Assembly: GCA_004293815.1 (NCBI GenBank)
Contig: RDZD01000026.1
Span: 1 to 64,000 of the forward strand
Source of the DNA: Cytophagales bacterium
GTDB lineage: Bacteria; Bacteroidota; Bacteroidia; Cytophagales; Bernardetiaceae
Reading direction: 5' to 3'
DNA: 64,000 bases
Part shown: piece after piece, positions 16,309 to 24,901 of the stretch
How positions within the stretch are numbered: position 1 is the first letter of the stretch
Layout: each line of letters starts with the position of its first letter
Made by a program: the position numbers and the translations under genes
The notes under the pieces: generated by a model
Databases searched by the model: none
Told to the model about the DNA's origin: nothing
What the model saw: the letters and a program-made list of their open reading frames with translations, nothing else

Positions 16309-17088
16309 ATGCTTTATATGATTTTCTTTTTACTCTCCAAAACCCTTTACTATCTGCTCATGCCCATTACATGGCTTCTGGGTTTGATACTATGGACTTA
16401 TTTTACAAAAAAAGAAGCTCTTCGCAAACGGCTTTTGGGACTTGTTTTGAGTTTGACTCTTGCTTTTACCAATCCGTTTTTGATCAATGAGTTGCTCTTG
16501 CTTTGGGAGGTTCAGCCCGTGCCTTTAGCTTCTGTGGGCTATTACGAGGTGGGCGTTGTGCTTACGGGTGTTACGCAAACCAACAAAGAACCCAAAGATC
16601 GAACCTACTTCAACAAAGGAGCTGACCGTTTAACGCACACGGTCATGCTCTATAGATTGGGCAAAATCAAAAAAATATTGATTTCTGGAGCTACAGACTT
16701 TGATAGGCTAGGCCAAATTAAATCGCTAGAGAGTGATATGCGGCGCACATTTTTAGACTGTGGCATCCCTGACAGTGTCATCATCTTGGAAAGCAAGGCT
16801 AAAAACACGTATGAGAATGCCGTATTTACCGCCGAACTCCTTAAGAATAATGGTATAGAAAAACAACCTGTGCTACTCATCACGTCAGGCTTTCATATGC
16901 GTAGAGCGATGGCTTGCTTTGAAAAGCAACAGCTTAATTTTGAGGTATTTGCAACAGATTTTTACTCCAACGAGCGTGTCTTTGAGTTCAAAGCCTTTAT
17001 GCCTGCCGAAGAAGCCTTTTGGAAACTATCAGTTGTTTGTCGAGAGATAACAGGCTATGTGGTCTACTGGCTGATGAACGATTGCTAA
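16309..17088 (+). CDS. YdcF/ElyC-like DUF218 membrane protein
   Basis: 259 residues with two N-terminal membrane helices (about 3-27 and 41-58), then a DUF218 domain. Family motifs include GVVLTG near 84, KILISGATD near 124, the ESKAKNTYENAVF segment near 161 and LLITSGFHMRRAMACF near 189. E. coli relatives (SanA, ElyC, YdcF) sit in the inner membrane and affect envelope or undecaprenyl-phosphate metabolism and barrier function; the chemical activity is not settled. The start ATG at 16309 keeps both membrane helices. It converges with the Sua5 gene, 22 bases apart, with no obvious terminator in between. Confidence 0.85.
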   Translation: MLYMIFFLLSKTLYYLLMPITWLLGLILWTYFTKKEALRKRLLGLVLSLTLAFTNPFLINELLLLWEVQPVPLASVGYYEVGVVLTGVTQTNKEPKDRTYFNKGADRLTHTVMLYRLGKIKKILISGATDFDRLGQIKSLESDMRRTFLDCGIPDSVIILESKAKNTYENAVFTAELLKNNGIEKQPVLLITSGFHMRRAMACFEKQQLNFEVFATDFYSNERVFEFKAFMPAEEAFWKLSVVCREITGYVVYWLMNDC

Positions 17089-17110
17089 TAGAGGATGCTT
17101 AATCAAATTG

Positions 17111-18091
17111 TCAAGCTTTTGCCGCAGCCCTGCGCAGTCGGTCATTGATGGCAAGCCCCAAGCCTTCTTCAGGAAAATACTCAGCTATAATTCTTTGACA
17201 ATGAGGGTTTGCATCAAGTTCTCGCATCACTGCAAAAAGCTTCTGAGCAGCTTCATTCAGTGAGCCATTGGGCGACAATAAAATTTGTCTTTGGTCTTCA
17301 AAGTGCTTGATTTTATTTTCAAAGAGCAAGAAAAAAGTTCCGGATAAAGCCTCATCCTGCGTTATAACTTCTGATCTATGTAAAAGTGTTAGGGGTTTGA
17401 GGGGTGCATAATGACTTTTTAACATGCCAGGAGCTTGAGGACTTGAGCTTGAGTGTGCCAAAACGCGAACAGAGCCTAAAACCGCTTCTATGTTTTCTAT
17501 TTGTAGACCACCTTTCCTGAAAACCGTCCAAACGTCATTATCTAGACCCAAAACGGTGGACTCTAACCCGACTTCGCAGGCCCCGCCGTCCAAAATATAA
17601 GCGACCTCACTGCCAAGCTGCTCGGCCACATGCTGTGCCGTGGTGGGACTAATGTACCCAAACGGATTTGCGCTAGGGGCTGCCAACGGAAAGGGCAAGT
17701 TGGATAGCAGTTCTTGCAAAAGCTTGTGTTGTGGCACACGCACACCCACATGGGCAAGCCCACTGGTTACCAGAGGTGGGATTTTATCGCTCTTGGGCAA
17801 CAAAACAGTCAGAGGACCAGGCATGAAGTTCTGAGCAAGTGAACTAAGCTCTGCCAAACGCTTTTCTGACCAATTACTCAAATCCACATATGCTTTTGCT
17901 GCTTCAAAACTGGCAAAATGAACAATAAGCGGGTCAAAGGCAGGTCGTTTTTTAGCTTCAAAGATGCTTATAACAGCAGACTCTGCACAAGCGTTGGCAG
18001 CAAGCCCATACACGGTTTCGGTAGGCACGCCCACAAGTTGGCCTAATTTCAAACAATGGGCAGCTTGTAAGATATCTTGCCCTATACGCAT
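17111..18091 (-). CDS. sua5: L-threonylcarbamoyladenylate synthase (Sua5 type)
   Basis: 326 residues, the long Sua5 form rather than the short TsaC/YrdC form. The N-terminal YrdC domain (about 8-195) has GQLVGVPTETVYGLAANA, the KKRPAFDPLIVHF segment with the KR basic pair, and APSANPFGYISPT. The C-terminal Sua5 domain (about 220-326) is introduced by the linker SPGMLKSHYAPLKPL. The enzyme makes threonylcarbamoyl-AMP from threonine, bicarbonate and ATP, the first step of t6A37 modification of ANN-decoding tRNAs. A TATATTTG -7-like element lies on this strand at plus 18132-18139. It is divergent from the TPR-SpoIIE gene. Confidence 0.93.
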   Translation of the reverse strand: MRIGQDILQAAHCLKLGQLVGVPTETVYGLAANACAESAVISIFEAKKRPAFDPLIVHFASFEAAKAYVDLSNWSEKRLAELSSLAQNFMPGPLTVLLPKSDKIPPLVTSGLAHVGVRVPQHKLLQELLSNLPFPLAAPSANPFGYISPTTAQHVAEQLGSEVAYILDGGACEVGLESTVLGLDNDVWTVFRKGGLQIENIEAVLGSVRVLAHSSSSPQAPGMLKSHYAPLKPLTLLHRSEVITQDEALSGTFFLLFENKIKHFEDQRQILLSPNGSLNEAAQKLFAVMRELDANPHCQRIIAEYFPEEGLGLAINDRLRRAAAKA

Positions 18092-18324
18092 AAGCTCAAT
18101 TATATTTCCTTCAAAAAAAGTAATTAAAGCTCAAATATAGCTCAAATAAAAACGATAAGAAAATATTTACGGTCTTTGAATAAGCTTAGTGGATATCTGA
18201 AGGAGAATTATATTGCAGAATAATCTATGGCATAATTGGATTTACAAAACATTTAAAGCACTTTTGCATGCGTAATAAAAAGTTTGGTTTGGTTTTTGAA
18301 ACTTTTTCTTTTTAATAATTTGTT

Positions 18325-20637
18325 GTGTTTTGTCTCTTAATCAGTTGTCAGTTGTTTAACCAACCTTTAAATAGTGTGCTGCTTTTTAGGCAGAGCTTTA
18401 GAAAGAGCTTGTTTAGGTTGTTGTTTATTTTATCGAGCACAGTTAGTTTCTGCTCTTTAGCTACTGCACAAAACATTGCAACCAGCTCGCAATATGACAG
18501 TTTGAAGCAAAAGCTCAGCACGAATATACAAGATACTACGCGTTTGAAGATACTACTTAATATGGTAATTTTTAGCTTAGTTCCCAATAGCAATAAAAAA
18601 GATGACTTAATAGCGAATATGCATGCTGCTCAGCAACTTTATAACCGTGCGCTAAAACGTCAAAAACCTTCTGAAGCAGCCTTCCTAAAGACTTATAAAA
18701 CGTCCTTTCTTTTAGCCGAGGCTATCCGCGTGAGCCATATAGGTACACCTATTGAGACGGTAGCAGCTTTTGAAAAAGCAGAATTGGGTTTTATGCAAGC
18801 AGGGAGTGACAAACTTTTACATATAACGCTTTATTCTCAATTTGCTACATATTGGGACAAGATAGGTTATAGCAATAAAGCATTGGAATACAAGCTAAAG
18901 GCTCTACAGGTTGCAGAAGAGTGCGGCTCAGTTAAGAGTATTATAGCCTCTATGGTTAATTTAGCAATAAGTTATAGTGGTGATGATAAGTTAGATATCG
19001 CAACAGATTATTATAATAAAGCTCTCAAAAAGGCCAGAGAGGTCAATTATGAGCGTGCACTTAGTGCTATTTTCAATAATCTTAGTGTGATTTATCTCAA
19101 CAAAAATAAGTACGATTCTGCTGTAACGTGCGCAAGGCAAGCTGAAGTCATTAAACTAAAAATGAAAGATTCTCTCTCTCTACACTTACCTTATATCAAT
19201 CTAGTAAAAGCATACTTTGCATTAGGTAAGCGAGACTCTACATATGTTATTCTTGAGAAACTTAAAGAGCTGTCTCAAATGCCTGGTGCTGAAGCTATTT
19301 TGGTCGATTACTTTTACTTAAAAGCAGATATTCTACGCAAGTACGGCAAATATGAGCAAGCGCTACAAGCCATAAACATGCATGATATTTATCGTCAAAA
19401 ATACAGGTCAGCAGACGTAGACCAACTTAAAACATCTTTGCAATCAAAAATCAGAATCTACAAGGCTATTGGACGCTACAAAGAAGCTTTGGCCTGCTTA
19501 GAGTTAGAACAAAGTATTACGGACAGCCTCGCTGAACAAAATGATGAAAGAAAAAAAGGACAACTAGAGTCTCAGTATGAATATGACAAAAAAGCTCAAG
19601 AGCAAAAAATCAAAGAAAGAGAAAAAGAGCTGATAAGAGAACAAGAAAAACAAAGGGAACGGTGGCTTTTTTATGCAGTTGTTATAGCCTTACTTTTTGC
19701 TATAATCATTGTGGTTTATGGGGTGTACAAACAACGACAAATTAAACAGGCCAGTGATAGAATTTCTATGCAAAATGCAGAGCTACAACAGCAGCGAGAG
19801 GAAATTTTGGTTATTAATAACCAAATATCCAATCAGAAAACTGGTCTTGAAACTGCTTTTAAAGAGATAGAGCAAAAAAGTATGCTTATTACCCAAGGAA
19901 TCCAGTCTGCAAATGCTGTGCAAGTGGCTATTCTTCCTCCTTTTAGAGCTTTTACAAAGCATTTTTCTGAAGTTATGCTTTTCTATAAACCCAAGGACAT
20001 CGTTTCGGGTGATATTTACTGGTTTGGTGTAAAAGAAAACAAGAAAATTCTGGCGGTGCTGGACTGTACTGGTCACGGCGTTCATGGAGCCTTTATTACC
20101 CTTATCGCTTATAATTTAATGAACAAAATTGTTTTATCAAAAGACATTACCGAGCCAGCACTCATCCTAGAAAGCCTAGACCGAGAGTTTATCAAAAACC
20201 TTAAACAAGATGAGAATCATAACTCTGATGGCTTAGACATTGCCTTATGCTGTATTCAAACAGATACTTCATCGCTCCTTTTTGCAGGAGCCTCTATGCA
20301 CTTGATAGAAGCCAGAAATGGGTATATTGTTGAAAACAAAGGCACTAACAGGCATATTGGAGGAGTATTCAAAAACCGTAAATTCAAGACTTTTGAAACT
20401 ATAGTAAGCTCTCTAAACCCAAGCAGTACCTATTATCTCTGTTCTGATGGCTATGCCGATCAACATCACCACATCACAAAAGCCAGATTTACGCGAACAG
20501 CACTCAAAAACTTACTAGCCGAAATTAGTTCAGAAAATCTTGCCATACAAGAACAGAGGCTAGAGCAAAGCCTGAATAATTGGCAACTAAACGGTAAGCA
20601 GACCGATGATATCACCATTGTCGCATTCAGAGTCTAG
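18325..20637 (+). CDS. TPR-coiled-coil membrane SpoIIE/PP2C phosphatase
   Basis: 770 residues by the longest frame: signal peptide (cleavage after TAQ near 49), TPR repeats about 60-400, basic coiled coil about 405-445, one membrane helix about 446-468, a cytoplasmic coiled coil, and a SpoIIE-type phosphatase about 540-770. Metal-site motifs KPKDIVSGDIYWF, VLDCTGHGVHGAF, LCSDGYADQ and QTDDITIVAF are intact. No ATG precedes the signal peptide: the frame opens at GTG 18325, and a GTG at 18376 would give a neater signal peptide, so the start is uncertain. It presumably dephosphorylates a partner-switching regulator; no such partner lies beside it. Same architecture as the gene ending at 46681, without the GAF domain. 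Confidence 0.85.
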   Translation: MFCLLISCQLFNQPLNSVLLFRQSFRKSLFRLLFILSSTVSFCSLATAQNIATSSQYDSLKQKLSTNIQDTTRLKILLNMVIFSLVPNSNKKDDLIANMHAAQQLYNRALKRQKPSEAAFLKTYKTSFLLAEAIRVSHIGTPIETVAAFEKAELGFMQAGSDKLLHITLYSQFATYWDKIGYSNKALEYKLKALQVAEECGSVKSIIASMVNLAISYSGDDKLDIATDYYNKALKKAREVNYERALSAIFNNLSVIYLNKNKYDSAVTCARQAEVIKLKMKDSLSLHLPYINLVKAYFALGKRDSTYVILEKLKELSQMPGAEAILVDYFYLKADILRKYGKYEQALQAINMHDIYRQKYRSADVDQLKTSLQSKIRIYKAIGRYKEALACLELEQSITDSLAEQNDERKKGQLESQYEYDKKAQEQKIKEREKELIREQEKQRERWLFYAVVIALLFAIIIVVYGVYKQRQIKQASDRISMQNAELQQQREEILVINNQISNQKTGLETAFKEIEQKSMLITQGIQSANAVQVAILPPFRAFTKHFSEVMLFYKPKDIVSGDIYWFGVKENKKILAVLDCTGHGVHGAFITLIAYNLMNKIVLSKDITEPALILESLDREFIKNLKQDENHNSDGLDIALCCIQTDTSSLLFAGASMHLIEARNGYIVENKGTNRHIGGVFKNRKFKTFETIVSSLNPSSTYYLCSDGYADQHHHITKARFTRTALKNLLAEISSENLAIQEQRLEQSLNNWQLNGKQTDDITIVAFRV

Positions 20638-20690
20638 ACAAGTAACACAAATATAATTTCTGCCCTGTTTTTATTCTCAGAAATATGGCC

Positions 20691-20698
20691 TATATTTG
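20691..20698 (+). promoter_or_regulatory. Candidate -7 element for the DUF2252 gene
   Basis: TATATTTG matches TAnnTTTG and is followed by CC; a T-rich but imperfect -33 region (GTTTTTATT) lies about 20 bases upstream. The ATG follows at 20781. Confidence 0.4.
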
Positions 20699-20780
20699 CC
20701 CTATTGAGGCTTTGCTTCAGATAAAAAAGCGCAAAATATTAATTGATCCTTGTTATCCCAATGTTTAACTTAATAGCAGC

Positions 20781-22109
20781 ATGACAAAGCTCACAGAACT
20801 TCTCAAAAAAGAGTCTGATACTTCGCGTCAGAAGTTTGTGATAGGCTCGTTTCTCAAAAACTATCAGGCTCTTATCAAAAACGATCCTTCAGCTTGGCGT
20901 AGCAAGTTTCGCAAAATGGCCACCTCGCCTTTCAATTTCTATCGCGGTAGTGCTGCCCTCTACTATGCGGATGTGTCAAGAGACGATGATCCTTTTTTGA
21001 ATGAGAAAACAAGCCGAGTGTGGATTCAAGGCGACCTCCATGCCGAAAACTTTGGCACTTATATGAACGGTGCTGGCATCTTAGTGTTTGATGTGAATGA
21101 CTTTGATGAAGCTTACGTAGGCCCTTTTACTTGGGATATGAAAAGACTAGTGGCAAGTTTGGCTCTTATTGGCTATCAAAAAGCTATGAGCGACTCCGAA
21201 ATACGCGAAGTCATAGCTTCAGCTGCCAGAGGCTACTCGAGACAAATCAGTAAGTTTGCCAGTGGAGAGACCAAAAAATTTGCCCTGACCCTAGAAAACA
21301 CTAAAGGTAAACTTCTGGGCGTGCTTCACACCGCGCGTCTGCTCACAAGAGTAGACCTACTTAACGACAATACCGAAATCGTTAATTATGACCGTAGATT
21401 TAAGCTCGGTAAAAGCATATTGCCCGTTTCAGATGAAAAAAAGGCTCAAATAATGGGTGCGCTAGAGGCATATTATAAGTCTATCAAAAGTGGTAAGAAA
21501 AATAAAAACTTTGGTTTTGCGGTTAAGGATATCAGCCGACGTAAAGGCTTGGGAGTGGGTAGTGCAGGCTTGCCTATCTACAGCATTTTGATAGAAGGAG
21601 AGTCTCAATCACTTGAAAATGATTTGATCATTTCTATGAAGGAAGCTCAGCCTTCTGCTGTTGCTCAGTACATCACAGACGAGAACGTAGGCAAATACTT
21701 CTTGCACAACGGCCACCGCACAGCTACATCACAACGCGCCTTACAAGCCTTTGCTGATCCATTTTTAGGACACACCACCCTAGACGGCAAAGGAATGTTT
21801 GTCACAGAAGTAAGCCCCTATGGAGCAGATTTAGAATGGGACGACATCAACGACTTGGACGATATGCTTGAGGTGACGGACTATTTAGGACAGTGCGTGG
21901 CCAAAATTCACTGCTGCTCTGATGATGACAGTGACCAGAGCCTCATTAACTACTCCATAGAAGACGCTATCAACGCTGTTTTGAATGGCAAAGAGGCTGA
22001 TTTTATCAATTATATGGTAGACTTTGGTGAGAACTATGCCGCACAGGTTCGTAAAGATCACGCGCTTTTTGTAGATGCTTTCAGAAACAGACTCATAGAA
22101 GGTATCTAA
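20781..22109 (+). CDS. DUF2252 family protein
   Basis: 442 residues, full family length. The DUF2252 (COG4320) signature is clear: FNFYRGSAALYYAD near 51, WIQGDLHAENFGTY near 83 and FDVNDFDEAYVGPFTWDMKR near 103. The GDxHxxNF and DFD motifs resemble the catalytic and metal-binding loops of aminoglycoside-phosphotransferase-like kinases, so a kinase-type reaction is plausible, but no substrate is known to me. No signal peptide or membrane helix. It is a single-gene unit, with a promoter candidate before it and a terminator after it. Confidence 0.88.
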   Translation: MTKLTELLKKESDTSRQKFVIGSFLKNYQALIKNDPSAWRSKFRKMATSPFNFYRGSAALYYADVSRDDDPFLNEKTSRVWIQGDLHAENFGTYMNGAGILVFDVNDFDEAYVGPFTWDMKRLVASLALIGYQKAMSDSEIREVIASAARGYSRQISKFASGETKKFALTLENTKGKLLGVLHTARLLTRVDLLNDNTEIVNYDRRFKLGKSILPVSDEKKAQIMGALEAYYKSIKSGKKNKNFGFAVKDISRRKGLGVGSAGLPIYSILIEGESQSLENDLIISMKEAQPSAVAQYITDENVGKYFLHNGHRTATSQRALQAFADPFLGHTTLDGKGMFVTEVSPYGADLEWDDINDLDDMLEVTDYLGQCVAKIHCCSDDDSDQSLINYSIEDAINAVLNGKEADFINYMVDFGENYAAQVRKDHALFVDAFRNRLIEGI

Positions 22110-22132
22110 AGCCTTTTTGAGCTTCAAAACTT

Positions 22133-22182
22133 GCAACCAAAGATTTGACAATACCAAGCTCAAGTCTTTGGTTGCGCTTTTA
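22133..22182 (+). terminator. Intrinsic terminator after the DUF2252 gene
   Basis: GCAACCAAAGA (22133-22143) pairs with TCTTTGGTTGC (22165-22175); the stem extends inward through TTTGA/TCAAG with a wobble pair. A short T-run follows at 22178-22181. Confidence 0.8.
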
Positions 22183-22239
22183 ATTAAAGCCCTGTATTAA
22201 AAAATACATCCATATTTTTTATAAACCAATGCTTAAATT

Positions 22240-22830
22240 ATGAAACCACTACATCAATTTTCCCTCATCATGGTGTTGGCTTTTGGGTGTGTGGTGGCGG
22301 CCAGCTTATACTGCTCAGCTCAACACATACATCAGCAAATCAGAAACATGGAAGGCGTTTGGGCAGGAACCTTGCTCATTTATCAAGCAGAAAAAGGGCT
22401 TGTAGATTCTGCCAAGATAGAACTCAACATCATACCAATCAGCTACAACAAACCTGACAACAGAGAGTGGAAATGGCAGACCATCTTTGAAAGTACTAAG
22501 TATGGCAAGATAACCAAAGACTATTTACTCAAAGCGCATCAAGATTCTGCCTATCGCTATAATTTAGACGAACAAAACGGCATTCTCTTACCTTCATTCC
22601 TACTCGGCAGCGCATTGTATACGCGCTATGAGCTTGCACCCCAAGACTGGTACATGTCCTGTTACGAGCTGCTGCCTGATGGCTTTACTTTGCGGTACGA
22701 AGTTGTATTTGGCACAAATACACCCAAAACTAAACATCAAAGCACAGTAGGCACCCAAACCTACACCATACTTGGCTTAGGTACTAGCGGCAGCCAGCGA
22801 GCCTATCTAACTAGAAAAAAACGAAAGTAA
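22240..22830 (+). CDS. Secreted protein of unknown function
   Basis: 196 residues. An N-terminal signal peptide (MKPLHQF, hydrophobic 8-25, then LYCSAQ) predicts export. The mature part begins near MEGVWAGTLLIYQ, reminiscent of the small lipocalin-like beta proteins of Bacteroidetes that open with a G-x-W-x-G strand, but I cannot assign a family. Many Trp/Tyr residues and a basic tail (TRKKRK). It ends five bases before the convergent tatC gene. No sign of decay. Confidence 0.6.
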   Translation: MKPLHQFSLIMVLAFGCVVAASLYCSAQHIHQQIRNMEGVWAGTLLIYQAEKGLVDSAKIELNIIPISYNKPDNREWKWQTIFESTKYGKITKDYLLKAHQDSAYRYNLDEQNGILLPSFLLGSALYTRYELAPQDWYMSCYELLPDGFTLRYEVVFGTNTPKTKHQSTVGTQTYTILGLGTSGSQRAYLTRKKRK

Positions 22831-22835
22831 AAATG

Positions 22836-23657
22836 CTAAACTTGTAAAAAGTTATTCTCTTCACGCTTTTCTAGTTCGCGCTTTTTCTTGGCGTGTACCA
22901 CTGCCGACACATAAATACTGATTTCATAAAGCAGCAATAACGGCGTACCCACCAAGATCTGACTTACCACATCGGGCGGTGTAATGATAGCCGCCACAAT
23001 CAAAATCACAACAATGGCATGGCGGCGATAACTCCGCATCATACTTGGCGTAACTATACCCAAACGAGAAAGAAAAAAAGCCACCATAGGCAACTGAAAC
23101 ATCAAACCGCATCCCATAACGAGCAGCGTAATAGTACTCACATAAGACCCTAAGTCATACTCATTGACTACATCTGGGTGTACCTGATAGTTGGACAAAA
23201 AGTTAAGCGTGAGTGGTACTACTGCAAAATACCCAAAACTGATACCCAACATAAATAAAAGTGTCACAAAAAAGGTAGCACCAGCCGCTACTTTTTGCTC
23301 GTGCCCATAAAGAGCTGGTGTTATAAACCGCCAAATTTCCCAAAAAATATATGGAAAGGCAATAATAAAACCCGCCACCACCGATACCAAAATATGCATT
23401 GTGAACTGCCCAGAGGGCACGCGATTTTGAATAGTGAAAGGCAACTTATCTATGCAAAGCACTTGCGATAACTCACAAATCCACTGATAAGTGATGAAAT
23501 CTGGCCTAGAAGGCCCAAAAATAACCGTACCAAACAAAAAATCAGCCTGAGTAAATGCTACAACCGTAACCACAAGTAAACCCACCAAAGCCCTTATGAT
23601 GTGCCATCGGAGCTCTTCCAAATGGTCTAAGAACGGCATATCTTTCTCACTACTCAT
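22836..23657 (-). CDS. tatC: Sec-independent protein translocase TatC
   Basis: 273 residues from the ATG at 23657 (MSSEKDMPFLDHLEELRW); the longer frame begins at TTG and is not family-like. The cytoplasmic N terminus with PFLDHLEELRWHIIRAL is the TatC signature that contacts the twin-arginine signal, and six membrane helices follow. The first periplasmic loop is somewhat long (the stretch around WICELSQVLCIDKLPF). The family FRFITPAL motif appears as WRFITPALYGHEQK near 132. TatC receives folded Tat substrates with TatA/B, which are not in the window. It stands alone, convergent with the secreted protein gene. Confidence 0.95.
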   Translation of the reverse strand: MSSEKDMPFLDHLEELRWHIIRALVGLLVVTVVAFTQADFLFGTVIFGPSRPDFITYQWICELSQVLCIDKLPFTIQNRVPSGQFTMHILVSVVAGFIIAFPYIFWEIWRFITPALYGHEQKVAAGATFFVTLLFMLGISFGYFAVVPLTLNFLSNYQVHPDVVNEYDLGSYVSTITLLVMGCGLMFQLPMVAFFLSRLGIVTPSMMRSYRRHAIVVILIVAAIITPPDVVSQILVGTPLLLLYEISIYVSAVVHAKKKRELEKREENNFLQV

Positions 23658-23888
23658 TGTTTGTGTGCTGGCTGTTGTGTTTAGAAAAGGCTTTAAGGCT
23701 GCTATTTGAATACCAAAACCTAAAACCGTTTGCAAATATCAGATTTTCTGCTTAAAAAACATAGCTCAGATTAAGAATTTTGAACTCGAGGTGCTCAAAA
23801 CCACCTTTGACTTCGTTTACTCCCAAAATGAAAAGTAGACAATAACAGGGATTGTCATAATTGGCTGAATATGTCTATTTGCTGTCTC

Positions 23889-23917
23889 TTTGGTATTTTT
23901 TTTAAGGTGTATTTTTG
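23889..23917 (+). promoter_or_regulatory. Promoter of the DJ-1/AraC regulator
   Basis: TTTG (23889-23892), 17 bases, TATTTTTG (23910-23917). The upstream in-frame TTG at 23915 would lie inside the -7 box, which supports the ATG at 23936 as the true start and a leader of only about ten bases. Confidence 0.65.
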
Positions 23918-23935
23918 CAAAGTAAACAGGAAGAT

Positions 23936-24850
23936 ATGTCCACCAAATTTGTTTTTTTGATTCTACCGCACATTCATATCCTAGATTTGGCGGGTCCAGA
24001 CCAAGCCCTCCATGAAGCCATAGGCTTTGGGGCTGAATTTGTCATAGAGTATTGTACTATAGAACAGGCTGTATCCACTACAAGCGGTTTACCACTAGGC
24101 TCACTGGCTCATTACACAAGCATCAAGCTCAATAAAGGAGATTTTTTGATGATACCTGGCTCTGCTTATGATTTTATGATTTCAAAGTCTTTTACAGCAG
24201 AAAAAGGGCTTTTTGAGTGGATAAAAATCCAATACGAACAAGGTGCAAATGTTTGTAGCATCTGCATGGGAGTCTTTGCGCTAGCAGAGTCGGGACTTCT
24301 GAACGGTAAAAACTGCACAACGCATTTTAAGAAAACCCAAGCATTGCAAGAGAGATTTCCCAAAATACAGGTGATAGAAAACATTCTTTTTACGCACCAA
24401 GACAGAATTTATACGAGTGCAGGCATAGCGGCAGGTATAGACTTGACCTTGCACATTATTGAGCAACTTAAAGGCAGCTACTTCGCGCACCAAGTAGCGC
24501 GTGAGCTGGTTGTTTATCAACGCAGAAAAGGCAATGCCACTCAGGAAAGCGAGTATTTGGCCTTTCGAAATCATATTCATGCGGGCATCCACGCTGTGCA
24601 AGACCATATCATTCATCATATTTCAGAAAAGATGTATTTGTACAACTTAGCAGAAATAGCCAATATGAGCGAACGAAACTTTACTAGGATTTTTAAACGA
24701 GAAACTGGTATCACCGTCAATGATTTTATAACACTCATCCGAAAAGAGACCGCCGAAAACTTACTCAAAAACCCTGATCTATCGCGTGCGGAGGTGGCCA
24801 ATAAAGTGGGCTTACAAAGCGAAAAACAATTAATCAGAATTCTAAGCTGA
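23936..24850 (+). CDS. GlxA-type DJ-1/PfpI-AraC transcriptional regulator
   Basis: 304 residues from the ATG at 23936. The N-terminal DJ-1/PfpI domain (about 1-185) carries the nucleophile-elbow-like VCSICMGVFALAESGLL near 105 and the CTTHF segment near 127, as in GlxA-like regulators. The C-terminal AraC HTH (about 205-304) has LYNLAEIANMSERNFTRIFKRETG (first HTH) and AEVANKVGLQSEKQLIRIL (second). These proteins are usually activators responding to small metabolites. The target is unknown; the nearest candidate is the M1-like operon starting 50 bases downstream, which could also be co-transcribed. Confidence 0.88.
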   Translation: MSTKFVFLILPHIHILDLAGPDQALHEAIGFGAEFVIEYCTIEQAVSTTSGLPLGSLAHYTSIKLNKGDFLMIPGSAYDFMISKSFTAEKGLFEWIKIQYEQGANVCSICMGVFALAESGLLNGKNCTTHFKKTQALQERFPKIQVIENILFTHQDRIYTSAGIAAGIDLTLHIIEQLKGSYFAHQVARELVVYQRRKGNATQESEYLAFRNHIHAGIHAVQDHIIHHISEKMYLYNLAEIANMSERNFTRIFKRETGITVNDFITLIRKETAENLLKNPDLSRAEVANKVGLQSEKQLIRILS

Positions 24851-24901
24851 TGGCCTTTCTATTAAAAAACTACTACTCAAACATCTAAAGCACTAGACAT
24901 A